DNA of 64,000 nt from Synechococcus sp. RS9909. GTDB taxonomy: Bacteria > Cyanobacteriota > Cyanobacteriia > PCC-6307 > Cyanobiaceae. The stretch is taken from contig NZ_CP047943.1 in the NCBI RefSeq assembly GCF_014279595.1, forward strand, positions 2,292,422-2,356,421, read 5' to 3'. Position numbers and translations under genes: made by a program. Positions 26,699 through 35,250 of the stretch are shown in pieces (the first letter of the stretch is position 1; every line of letters starts with the position of its first letter). The notes below the pieces were generated by a model. The model saw only the letters and a list, made by a program, of their open reading frames with translations, was not told the DNA's origin and ran no database searches.

Positions 26699-29025
26699 GG
26701 CAGCCGCAGGCTGAGGGCATTGAGCACCACCGTGATCGAGCTGAGGGCCATCAGAAGGGCAGCGAGCGGAGGCGAGAGCAGCACCCCGAAACCGGGCAAC
26801 AACACCCCGGCCGCCACGGGCAGGGCGATCAGGTTGTAACCGAAGGCCCACACAAGGTTCTGACGCACTTTCGCCATCGTGCGACGCGCGAGCAGCAGCG
26901 CTTCCGGGACCCCCTCGAGGCGATCGCCGAGCAGCACGAGATCAGCCGTGTCTTGAGCGATCTGCGTGCCGGTTCCCACCGCGATCCCAAGATCGGCTGC
27001 GGCGAGAGCGGGCGCATCATTGATGCCATCCCCAACCATCGCCACCGCCCCTTCAGCCCGGAACGCTTCCAACCGTTCCAGCTTTTGCTCAGGCAGGAGC
27101 CCCCAGGCCAATTGCTCAGGGCGGAAGCCGAGCTCCCCCCCCAAACGCTCAACCGATTGACGCCGATCGCCGCTGAGCATCGCCAGCTGCAAGCCTCGAT
27201 CCGCCAGCCGGCGCACCGCCGTGGCGGCATCAGGCCTGGGGCGGTCATCGACACTGATCAGGGCCAGAAAGCGCGCCTCCAGAGCCACCGCCACCAGGGA
27301 GGAGCCCGCCGCCGCCAGCCGGTCGAGCTGTTGCTGCTCGGCCTCCCCCCAGGCCACGCCCTGGCGTTGCAACCATTCGGGTGTGCCGACCAGAACGGTG
27401 CCCTCCACTCCGGCGAGGCGGCCGGAGACCCCGGCGCCCGCGATGGTGTGGCTGGCTTCCACAGGCAGCAGCGGCAGCTGACGGCGCTGGGCCTCCTGAA
27501 GCAGGGCATGGGCCAGGGGATGGCGACTGCTCTGCTCCAGACTCGCCGCCAGCTGCACGGCCCGAGCCGGATCATCACTGGCCAGCACGTGGGAGACCAG
27601 GGGGCGCCCCAGGGTGAGCGTGCCTGTTTTATCGAACACCACGCGGGAGAGATCGGCAGCCTGCTCGATCACATCGCCGCCGCGGAACAACCAGCCCTGA
27701 CGGGCCGCCAGGCCCGAGGCCACGGTGATCACCGTGGGGGTCGCCAGGCCAAGGGCGCAGGGGCAAGCGATCACCAGCACCGCGATCGCGAGCTGGATCG
27801 CCAGACCCAGCGGTGTTTCCGCCCCGGCACCCAACGGCGCATGCAAGCCATGGGCCATGCCCTGCTGCATACCGTGCGCCGACACGAGTAACTCCGGCCA
27901 GAGACGGGCGCCGATCCACCACCAAAACAGCAGGGTGATCAGCGCAAGGGACACCACCCCATAGCAGAAGAGGCCGGCAACCCGATCGGCCAGCCCCTGG
28001 ATCGGGGCCTTGCGGGCCTGGGCCTGCTCCACCAGGGCGATGATCCGGGCCAGGGCTGTTTCTGCCCCCACCCGCTGCACCTGAAGCACCAGGGACGCCT
28101 CCAGGTTGAGACTGCCCGATGCAAGCTCGGTGCCGGGTGCGGCCTCCAACGGCAGCGGTTCACCCGTGAGGCTCGACACATCCACCGCCGAGGCGCCATC
28201 CACCACCAGGCCATCCACCGGCACCCGATCGCCCGCCAGCAGCTGCACCCGCTCACCGGGGCGGAGATCGGACACCGGCACCTCCCGCACCGTGCCGTCA
28301 TCCATCATCAGCCGAGCCACATTCGGTTGCAGCGACGCGAGCTCCTGGAGGGCACGGCCCGTGCGCAGCCGCGCCCGCTCCTCGAGGAATCGGCCCAGCA
28401 GCACAAAGCCGAGCAACATCACCGGCTCATTGAAGAAACAGGGCCAGCCCACCTGGGGCCGCAACAGAGCCACCACACTGGCCAGGTAGGCACTGCCCAC
28501 CCCGAGAGCCACCAGCGTGTCCATGCTCGGTGCGCCGGCCCTGGCAGCCGCCCAGCCACCCAACAGGATCGGCCGGCCCGGACCCAGCAGCGCCACCGTG
28601 GCCAAAGCGGCATGAAAGGGCAAGGCACCCAGGATCGGCACCTGGAGTTGGCCGCCCTCGGCCAGATGTCCCAGCACCGACAGCAGCAGCAGCACCAACG
28701 CCACCATCAACTGTCGCCACTGGCGCCACCAGCCCCAGAGCCGCTCAGGATCGTCGGCCACCACAGGAGACACCCCCCTGGGCTTGGCGGGGAAGCCCCG
28801 ATCGGCAAGGGCCTGGAGCACCGGCTCCAGGCCGTCGTCCCGCCCCGGCCGATCGTCATCGGCGGCCAGCTGCACCCAGGCGCTGCGGGTGACCAGATTC
28901 ACGCTCGCGTCCCGCACGCCGGGCTGCTCCAACAGTGTGCGTTCCACGGCGCGCACACAGCCTCCGCATTTCATTCCTTCCACATCCAGCAGCACGGTGC
29001 TGCTGGAGGCGGCAGGCGACGACAT
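26695..29025 (-). CDS. ctaA: copper-transporting P1B-type ATPase (CtaA-like)
   Basis: A membrane ATPase of about 776 aa. An N-terminal HMA domain has the metal-binding GMKCGGC motif (C20, C23). It is followed by a membrane domain, the TGEP actuator loop, the CPC transport motif (VIACPCALGLATPTV), the phosphorylation site DKTGTLTLG, an HP motif (SRHPLAHAL) and GDGINDAPAL. In cyanobacteria CtaA imports copper for plastocyanin and cytochrome oxidase, while PacS serves the thylakoid. The GMKCGGCVRAVE form of the HMA motif favours CtaA, but that assignment is inferred. ATG 29025 is chosen; GTG 29046 is possible. It is coupled to tmk. Confidence 0.87.
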   Translation of the reverse strand: MSSPAASSSTVLLDVEGMKCGGCVRAVERTLLEQPGVRDASVNLVTRSAWVQLAADDDRPGRDDGLEPVLQALADRGFPAKPRGVSPVVADDPERLWGWWRQWRQLMVALVLLLLSVLGHLAEGGQLQVPILGALPFHAALATVALLGPGRPILLGGWAAARAGAPSMDTLVALGVGSAYLASVVALLRPQVGWPCFFNEPVMLLGFVLLGRFLEERARLRTGRALQELASLQPNVARLMMDDGTVREVPVSDLRPGERVQLLAGDRVPVDGLVVDGASAVDVSSLTGEPLPLEAAPGTELASGSLNLEASLVLQVQRVGAETALARIIALVEQAQARKAPIQGLADRVAGLFCYGVVSLALITLLFWWWIGARLWPELLVSAHGMQQGMAHGLHAPLGAGAETPLGLAIQLAIAVLVIACPCALGLATPTVITVASGLAARQGWLFRGGDVIEQAADLSRVVFDKTGTLTLGRPLVSHVLASDDPARAVQLAASLEQSSRHPLAHALLQEAQRRQLPLLPVEASHTIAGAGVSGRLAGVEGTVLVGTPEWLQRQGVAWGEAEQQQLDRLAAAGSSLVAVALEARFLALISVDDRPRPDAATAVRRLADRGLQLAMLSGDRRQSVERLGGELGFRPEQLAWGLLPEQKLERLEAFRAEGAVAMVGDGINDAPALAAADLGIAVGTGTQIAQDTADLVLLGDRLEGVPEALLLARRTMAKVRQNLVWAFGYNLIALPVAAGVLLPGFGVLLSPPLAALLMALSSITVVLNALSLRLP

Positions 29026-29132
29026 GGGGGCCGGATGGGTGGTCACCAGCGGGGCTCAGATCAACGTCAACAGGATCACCACGCTAGGCAGGCCTGGTTG
29101 CCCCAGGATGGAGGCACCTGAGCAGGCGCGCC

Positions 29133-29654
29133 GTGCCCCGCAGCAATCGCAACGACAACTTCATCGACAAAAGCTTCACGGTGATGGCGGATCTGATCGT
29201 GAAGCTGCTGCCGATCAATGCGCGCGCCAAAGAGGCCTACGTGTATTACCGCGATGGTCTCTCGGCCCAGAACGACGGCGATTACGCCGAAGCTCTGGAG
29301 AATTACGAGGAGAGCCTGAAGCTGGAGGACAACCCGATCGATCGCGGTGAAACCCTTAAGAACATGGCGATCATTTACATGAGCAACGGCGAGGAAGAGC
29401 GGGCGCTGGAGACCTATCAGAAAGCACTCGATGAAAACCCCAAGCAGCCGTCCTGCCTCAAAAACATGGGCCTCATCTACGAGAAACGGGGCCGCACGGC
29501 GGAAGAGGACGGGCGGCGCGACGAAGCAGACCGCTGGTTCGACCGCGCCGCCGATGTGTGGACCCAGGCCGTGCGCCTCAATCCAGGCGGCTACCTCGAC
29601 ATCGAGAACTGGCTCAAGTCGACGGGCCGCAGCAACGTGGATGTGTATTTCTGA
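29133..29654 (+). CDS. ycf3: photosystem I assembly protein Ycf3
   Basis: A thylakoid-associated chaperone needed for PSI assembly. The 173-aa length and sequence are typical: [21 protein letters not shown] at the start and three TPR units ([54 protein letters not shown]), ending [15 protein letters not shown]. The start is GTG 29133. It is convergent with radA, with only 3 bp between stop codons. It is monocistronic as far as the sequence shows. Confidence 0.97.
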   Translation: MPRSNRNDNFIDKSFTVMADLIVKLLPINARAKEAYVYYRDGLSAQNDGDYAEALENYEESLKLEDNPIDRGETLKNMAIIYMSNGEEERALETYQKALDENPKQPSCLKNMGLIYEKRGRTAEEDGRRDEADRWFDRAADVWTQAVRLNPGGYLDIENWLKSTGRSNVDVYF

Positions 29655-29657
29655 GGC

Positions 29658-31070
29658 TCAGGCGCGATCGTCGGCCGGATCCACCCCGAGAGCCAGCACC
29701 AGGGCTTCCGTGATCCGAGCCGCTTCCAACAGTTCGAGATCCAGGGCCGCCGCTGCCGCGCCCAGTCCGCTGCCCCTGGGCACCACGGCCCGCCGGAAGC
29801 CGAGTCGGGCCGCCTCCTGCAGGCGCAGCTCCAGTTGCGTCACCGGTCGCAACTGGCCTCCGAGCCCGAGCTCCCCCAGCAACACGGTGCCGGCCGGCAG
29901 GGTGAGATCGCGATAACTGGCCACCACGGCGGCCGCCACCCCCAGATCCGCGGCCGGTTCCTCCACCTCGAGCCCGCCGGCCACAGCGAGATAGCAGTCG
30001 AAGCGCGAGAGGGGCAATCCCATGTGCTTTTCGAGCACCGCCAGGATCTGATGCAGGCGATTCACCGCAATGCCGGTGGCGGTGCGGCGCGGACTGGCGT
30101 AGCTGGTGGTGCTGACCAAGGACTGCAGATCCACCACCAGCGGCCGCGTGCCTTCGCAGGCCACGATCGTGGCCACACCGCTGGCCTGATCTCCACTGAG
30201 AAACAGCTCGCTTGGATTGCCCACTTCCGCCAGGCCCTGCCCACGCATCTCGAACACGCCCAGTTCGTGGGTGGCACCGAAGCGGTTCTTCACGGCCCGC
30301 AGCAGCCGGTGGCTGGCGAAGCGATCCCCCTCGAAGGTGAGCACCGCGTCCACCAGATGCTCAAGCACCTTGGGCCCGGCCAGCACCCCCTCCTTGGTGA
30401 CGTGCCCCACCAGCAACAGGGCCGTGTTCTGGCGTTTGGCGAGTCGTTGCAGAGCGGCGGCGCACTCCCGCACCTGGGCCACGGAGCCTGGAGCGCTGGA
30501 CAGCTCGGCATCGTGGAGGGCCTGAATGCTGTCGATGATCGCCACATCCGGCTGCAGCGCCTCCAGTTCCTCGAGCACCAGCTCAAGGTCGGTCTCGGCC
30601 AGGAGCTGCAGGCTCTGAACGGCCACCCCCCCCACCGGATCCTGCAGGCGCTGCCAACGCAGCTTCACCTGCGCCGCCGACTCCTCCGCACTCACATAGA
30701 GCACGGAGCGCTGCTGCGCCATCGCCGCAGCGCTCTGCAGCAACAAGGTGCTCTTACCGATGCCGGGATCGCCGCCCACCAGCACCAGAGAACCGGGCAC
30801 GACGCCGCCGCCGAGCACGCGATCCAGCTCCCCGTAGCCACTCGCCAAGCGCTGCAGAGGCTGATCCGCGAGCGCATCGATCGCCATGGACCGGCGCGCC
30901 GTCGGCGTGGTCGCCGGATCGGCGGCAGTCCTAAGGCGACGGCCATCAGGCTTAGGCGCGGCCTGCTCCACCAGGGAGTTCCAGCTCCCACAGCTGTTGC
31001 AGCGACCGAAGAACTGACGGGTCTGGGCCCCGCAGCTCTGGCAAACGAAAAAAGAGCGCGACCGTGACAC
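29658..31070 (-). CDS. radA: DNA repair protein RadA/Sms
   Basis: A branch-migration helicase of homologous recombination. The N-terminal C4 zinc finger is visible (VCQSCGAQTRQFFGRCNSCGSW). A RecA-like domain follows with Walker A GGDPGIGKSTLL and the diagnostic KNRFGATHELGVFEM motif. A Lon-like C-terminal domain includes LGELGLGGQLRPV. The length of 470 aa is typical. The start is GTG 31070. It is divergent from rpaB with 75 bp between them. Confidence 0.95.
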   Translation of the reverse strand: MSRSRSFFVCQSCGAQTRQFFGRCNSCGSWNSLVEQAAPKPDGRRLRTAADPATTPTARRSMAIDALADQPLQRLASGYGELDRVLGGGVVPGSLVLVGGDPGIGKSTLLLQSAAAMAQQRSVLYVSAEESAAQVKLRWQRLQDPVGGVAVQSLQLLAETDLELVLEELEALQPDVAIIDSIQALHDAELSSAPGSVAQVRECAAALQRLAKRQNTALLLVGHVTKEGVLAGPKVLEHLVDAVLTFEGDRFASHRLLRAVKNRFGATHELGVFEMRGQGLAEVGNPSELFLSGDQASGVATIVACEGTRPLVVDLQSLVSTTSYASPRRTATGIAVNRLHQILAVLEKHMGLPLSRFDCYLAVAGGLEVEEPAADLGVAAAVVASYRDLTLPAGTVLLGELGLGGQLRPVTQLELRLQEAARLGFRRAVVPRGSGLGAAAAALDLELLEAARITEALVLALGVDPADDRA

Positions 31071-31103
31071 GTCGAACTGTGAAGAAACTTGGCGCTGAGT
31101 GAA

Positions 31104-31146
31104 TGATGGGCACCCCCATCAATTTATGTGTGACGAGATCTTGTAA
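31104..31146 (+). promoter_or_regulatory. hairpin and six-codon upstream ORF in the rpaB leader
   Basis: A 7-bp stem TGATGGG / CCCATCA (31104-31121) is followed by ATG at 31126 opening a six-codon frame, MCDEIL. Its stop TAA (31144-31146) shares one base with the rpaB ATG at 31146. It could couple or attenuate rpaB translation, but it could also be chance, because rpaB may start at 31161. Confidence 0.35.
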
Positions 31147-31907
31147 TGGCTGCTGATCTCATGACAGCCTCCGGTTCTGCTAAGGAGACCATCCTGGTCG
31201 TCGATGACGAGGCCAGCATCAGGCGGATCCTGGAGACGCGCCTGTCGATGATCGGCTACAACGTCATCACCGCCAGTGACGGCAACGAGGCCCTCGAGTG
31301 CTTCCGCGTCAACGAACCGGATCTGGTGGTGCTCGACGTGATGATGCCCAAACTCGACGGCTACGGCGTCTGTCAGGAGCTGCGCAAGGAATCGGATGTG
31401 CCGATCGTGATGCTCACCGCCCTGGGCGATGTGGCCGACCGGATCACGGGGCTGGAGCTCGGTGCCGATGACTATGTGGTGAAGCCCTTCAGTCCCAAGG
31501 AGCTGGAGGCCCGCATCCGCTGCGTGCTGCGCCGGGTCGACAAGGAGCAGGTGGCGGGCATCCCCAATTCCGGCCTGATCCAGGTGGCCGACCTGCGCAT
31601 CGACACCAACAAACGTCAGGTGTTCCGTGGCGATGAGCGGATCCGACTCACCGGCATGGAATTCAGCCTGCTGGAGCTGCTGGTGAGCCGCTCCGGCGAG
31701 CCCTTCAGCCGCGGTGAAATTCTCAAGGACGTGTGGGGCTACACCCCGGAACGCCATGTGGATACGCGGGTGGTGGATGTTCATATTTCCCGACTTCGCT
31801 CCAAACTGGAGGACGATCCGGCCAACCCCGAGCTGATTCTCACAGCTCGGGGCACCGGCTATCTGTTCCAGCGCATCGTCGACTCCGTTGCCTCCGAAGG
31901 ACCCTGA
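31146..31907 (+). CDS. rpaB: OmpR-type response regulator RpaB (Ycf27)
   Basis: RpaB is the essential high-light/redox regulator paired with the kinase NblS. It binds HLR1 repeats upstream of photosynthesis genes. The receiver has the acidic pair at D20/D21 (VVDDEAS), phospho-acceptor D64 in VVLDVMMPKLDGYG, and the near-invariant RpaB stretches ETRLSMIGY and LGDVADRITGLELGADDYVVKPFSPKE, split here by reading. The winged-helix domain ends in RGTGYLFQRI. The length is 253 aa from ATG 31146; ATG 31161 would give 248. The 3' end overlaps the likely plsX start by 20 bp. Confidence 0.95.
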   Translation: MAADLMTASGSAKETILVVDDEASIRRILETRLSMIGYNVITASDGNEALECFRVNEPDLVVLDVMMPKLDGYGVCQELRKESDVPIVMLTALGDVADRITGLELGADDYVVKPFSPKELEARIRCVLRRVDKEQVAGIPNSGLIQVADLRIDTNKRQVFRGDERIRLTGMEFSLLELLVSRSGEPFSRGEILKDVWGYTPERHVDTRVVDVHISRLRSKLEDDPANPELILTARGTGYLFQRIVDSVASEGP

Positions 31908-33246
31908 CTCCGCCGCGACCTCCTCGCCCCGGAGCAAACCCCGCCGATCCCGCGCCGTGCGACGGCTGGTGATCTGGTATCGACGCAACGCTGCCGTCAC
32001 CAGCCTGGTGGGCACAGCGGCCACATCCGCCAGTGCCGCAGGAACGGCGGCCGGCCAGGTGGCCGGTTCGGTCGGCTCGATGGCGGGGACGGTGGTGTCC
32101 AGCGCCGGGACGATGGCCGGCAGCATGCTGCAACCCCTGGTCTTCGATCCCCTGCGGCGACTGCAGGGTGGCAGCGACACCGACGATGCGGTGATCGAGG
32201 ACAGCACCCGGCTCTGGGTGGCCGTGGATGGCATGGGCGGTGACCATGCCCCTGGCCCGATCCTGGAGGGCTGTCTGGAGGCGATCGAGCGACTGCCGCT
32301 GCGCATTCGCTTCGTGGGAGAAACCGATCGGGTGCTGGAGGCGGCGGCCGCCATGGACCTGAGCGCTGCCCTGGAGCAGGCGATCGCCCGGGGGCATCTG
32401 GAGCTGGTGGCCAGCGGCCCTTCGATCGGCATGCACGACGAGGCCACCACCGTGCGCCGCAAGCGGACGGCCAGCATCAATGTGGCCATGGACCTGGTGA
32501 AACGCGGCGAGGCGCTGGCGGTGTATTCCGCCGGCAATTCCGGTGCCGTGATGGCGTCAGCGATCTTCCGCCTGGGGCGGCTCGCCGGCATCGATCGACC
32601 GGCGATCGGCGCCCTGTTCCCCACCAAGGATCCAGGCCAGCCCGTGCTGGTGCTGGATGTGGGCGCCAACATGGATTGCAAACCCGCCTACCTGCACCAG
32701 TTCGCCCTGCTGGGCAACATCTATTGCCGCGATGTGCTGCAGGTGGAGCAGCCCCGCATCGGACTGCTCAACATCGGCGAAGAGGAGTGCAAGGGCAATG
32801 ATCTCGCCCTGCGCACCCATGCGCTGCTCCGTGACGAGTCACGCCTGCATTTCGCCGGCAACTGTGAAGGCCGCGACGTGCTCTCCGGTGCTTTTGATGT
32901 GGTGGTCTGCGACGGCTTCACCGGCAACGTGCTGCTCAAGTTCCTCGAGTCGGTGGGCAGCGTGCTGCTCGATGTGCTCCGCGCCGAGTTGCCACGGGGG
33001 CGGCGCGGCAAGGTGGGCTCCGCCTTCCTGCGCAGCAATCTGAAGCGCATCAAGAAGCGCTTGGACCACGCGGAACACGGAGGCGCCCTGCTGCTGGGGG
33101 TGAATGGCATCTGCGTGATCGGTCACGGCAGCAGCCGGGCCCTTTCGGTGCTGAGTGCCCTGCGGCTGGCCCACTCGGCCGCCAGCCATGGCGTGATGGA
33201 CGACCTCGCCGCCCTGGGCGAGCCAAAGCAGGCCGTGCAGGCCTGA
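31888..33246 (+). CDS. plsX: phosphate acyltransferase PlsX with N-terminal extension
   Basis: PlsX turns acyl-ACP into acyl-phosphate for phospholipid synthesis. The catalytic domain begins at about residue 110 with VAVDGMGGDHAPGPIL and includes NSGAVMASAIF and LDVGANMDCKP. The normal protein starts at that first motif, so this one carries about 105 extra residues. The extension is a basic head (SKPRRSRAVRRLVIWYRR) followed by a repetitive Ala/Gly/Ser/Val stretch (50-80). The start is TTG 31888, overlapping rpaB; GTG 31957 would still leave about 80 extra residues. fabH, fabD and plsC follow. Confidence 0.92.
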   Translation: MPPKDPDSAATSSPRSKPRRSRAVRRLVIWYRRNAAVTSLVGTAATSASAAGTAAGQVAGSVGSMAGTVVSSAGTMAGSMLQPLVFDPLRRLQGGSDTDDAVIEDSTRLWVAVDGMGGDHAPGPILEGCLEAIERLPLRIRFVGETDRVLEAAAAMDLSAALEQAIARGHLELVASGPSIGMHDEATTVRRKRTASINVAMDLVKRGEALAVYSAGNSGAVMASAIFRLGRLAGIDRPAIGALFPTKDPGQPVLVLDVGANMDCKPAYLHQFALLGNIYCRDVLQVEQPRIGLLNIGEEECKGNDLALRTHALLRDESRLHFAGNCEGRDVLSGAFDVVVCDGFTGNVLLKFLESVGSVLLDVLRAELPRGRRGKVGSAFLRSNLKRIKKRLDHAEHGGALLLGVNGICVIGHGSSRALSVLSALRLAHSAASHGVMDDLAALGEPKQAVQA

Positions 33247-33283
33247 CTGTGGTTGACTGACGCCGACCCTGCGACCGTGTCTC

Positions 33284-34312
33284 TTGGCTGGATCAGCTCC
33301 ACTCTCCGGTGCGACCGGTGGCGTGGCCCTGGTGGCCAGCGGCAGCGCCAGGGGTGAGCAGACGATCCGAAACGATCAGCTCGGGCTGCGGGTCGACACC
33401 AATGATGAATGGATCCGCAGCCGCACTGGCATCCGTGAGCGCTGCATCTGCGGACCGCAGCAGAGCCTGGCCGACCTGAGCCACGAGGCCGGCGATGCAG
33501 CGCTGACCATGGCTGGCTGGTCGCCCGAGAGTGTCGACCTGGTGCTGCTGGCCACCTCCACTCCCGACGACCTGTTCGGCACAGCGCCCAAAGTGCAGGC
33601 GCTGCTCGGCGCCAAGCAGGCCGTGGCCTTTGACCTCACGGCCGCCTGCAGCGGTTTTCTGTTCGCGCTGGTCACCGCCGCCCAGTTCCTGCGCGCGGGG
33701 GCGATGCGCAGGGTGCTGGTGATCGGGGCGGATCAATTGAGCCGCTGGGTCGACTGGGATGACCGCCGCACCTGCGTGCTCTTCGGTGATGCGGCCGGCG
33801 CGGTCGCGCTCGAAGCCACCACAGCCGCCGAGGATGGGTTGCTCGGCTTTGCCTTGCGCAGCGATGGGCTGCGGGGCGACTGTCTCAACCTCTCCCAGCA
33901 TCAGGAGCGCCAAGCGCTGGTGGGTGGCACCAGCCATCAGGTGGGCGGCTTTGCGCCGATCAGCATGAACGGGCAGGAAGTGTATAAGTTCGCGGTGCGC
34001 GAGGTGCCGGCGATTCTTCATCACCTCCTGCAAAGCACGGAAACGGCAGCCGACAGCCTCGACTGGCTGCTGCTGCATCAGGCCAACCAGCGCATCCTCG
34101 ATGCGGTGGCCGATCGCTTCAAACTTCCCCACGCCAAGGTGCTCAGCAACCTGGCCCACTACGGCAACACCTCCGCCGCCACGATTCCGCTGATGCTCGA
34201 TGAAGCGGTCCGTGACGGGCGCATCCAACCCGGCCATCGGATCGCCAGCAGTGGCTTTGGCGCAGGACTCAGCTGGGGCGCGGCCCTGTTCCGCTGGCAA
34301 GGCCCCTCGTAG
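33284..34312 (+). CDS. fabH: beta-ketoacyl-ACP synthase III
   Basis: FabH condenses acetyl-CoA with malonyl-ACP to start fatty-acid synthesis. The catalytic triad is visible: C122 in LTAACSGFLF, H265 in LLLHQANQRI, and N295 in HYGNTSAAT. The NDEWIRSRTGI motif and GDAAGAV also match. The 342-aa length fits. The start TTG 33284 is the first possible after an in-frame stop; GTG 33323 is an alternative. It sits in the plsX-fabH-fabD-plsC run. Confidence 0.94.
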   Translation: MAGSAPLSGATGGVALVASGSARGEQTIRNDQLGLRVDTNDEWIRSRTGIRERCICGPQQSLADLSHEAGDAALTMAGWSPESVDLVLLATSTPDDLFGTAPKVQALLGAKQAVAFDLTAACSGFLFALVTAAQFLRAGAMRRVLVIGADQLSRWVDWDDRRTCVLFGDAAGAVALEATTAAEDGLLGFALRSDGLRGDCLNLSQHQERQALVGGTSHQVGGFAPISMNGQEVYKFAVREVPAILHHLLQSTETAADSLDWLLLHQANQRILDAVADRFKLPHAKVLSNLAHYGNTSAATIPLMLDEAVRDGRIQPGHRIASSGFGAGLSWGAALFRWQGPS

Positions 34313-34338
34313 GCTCGCCGCACAGCTGCGCTTGGTTG

Positions 34339-35247
34339 ATGTCGATCGCCTGGGTGTTTCCCGGTCAGGGTTCTCAGAAGACCGGGATGGCCGATCCCGT
34401 GCTCAGCCTTCCCGGTGCCGAGGAACGCTTCGCCCTCGCCTCGCGCCTGCTCGGACGTGATCTGCTGGCGATCTGTCGGGGCGAGCCCGGCAGTGACGAT
34501 CCCGAACGGCACGGCCCCAACGACCTCAACGACACCCGCAACACCCAACCGGCCCTGTTCGTGGTCGAATCGCTGATCGTGGACGAACTGCGACGGCAGC
34601 AGCGGGAGCCGGCTCTGGTGGCCGGCCACAGCCTGGGGGAACTGGTGGCGCTCTATGCCGCTGAGGTTTTTGATGCCGCCACCGGGCTGGAGCTGATGCT
34701 GCGCCGCTCCGAACTGATGGCCGCCGCCGGAGGTGGCGCCATGACCGCCGTGATCGGCTTCGACCGCGATCAACTCCTGGCGCTGGTGGCCGCCAACGAC
34801 GCTGTGGTGATCGCCAATGACAACAGCGCCGCCCAGGTTGTGCTCTCCGGCACCCCGGAGGCCGTGCAGCAAGTGAGTGAGCAGCTGACCTGCAAACGGG
34901 CCATTCCCCTGGCCGTCTCCGGGGCGTTTCACTCACCGTTCATGGCGGAAGCCGCCGAAGCCTTCGCCAGCCACCTCGAGGCTGTCACCTTCGAAGACGC
35001 TCGCTTCCCGGTGCTGAGCAACACCGATCCAACCCCCAGCTGCGATGCCGCCGTGCTCAAGCAACGCCTCCGGCTGCAGATGACCACCGGGGTGCGCTGG
35101 CGGGACACCATGGAGGCGATGCAAGCCGCCTCGATCGACACCGTGGTGGAGATCGGGCCTGGCAACGTGCTCAGCGGACTGGCGAAGCGCTCCATGCCGG
35201 GAGTGACGCTCAGCTCCCTGGCCGGAGCGGCTGATCTGGGGCTCTGA
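34339..35247 (+). CDS. fabD: malonyl-CoA:ACP transacylase
   Basis: FabD loads malonyl groups onto acyl carrier protein. The N-terminal AWVFPGQGSQKTGM oxyanion-hole motif, nucleophile S98 in VAGHSLGEL, and histidine in SGAFHSPFM are all present. The 302-aa length fits. ATG 34339 is preceded by an in-frame TTG at 34336. The stop lies 3 bp before the plsC start. Confidence 0.95.
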   Translation: MSIAWVFPGQGSQKTGMADPVLSLPGAEERFALASRLLGRDLLAICRGEPGSDDPERHGPNDLNDTRNTQPALFVVESLIVDELRRQQREPALVAGHSLGELVALYAAEVFDAATGLELMLRRSELMAAAGGGAMTAVIGFDRDQLLALVAANDAVVIANDNSAAQVVLSGTPEAVQQVSEQLTCKRAIPLAVSGAFHSPFMAEAAEAFASHLEAVTFEDARFPVLSNTDPTPSCDAAVLKQRLRLQMTTGVRWRDTMEAMQAASIDTVVEIGPGNVLSGLAKRSMPGVTLSSLAGAADLGL

Positions 35248-35250
35248 TCC

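Noticed and set aside
26491-27891. 466-codon plus-strand frame opposite tmk and the copper ATPase
   Set aside because: Shadow of two certain genes on the other strand.
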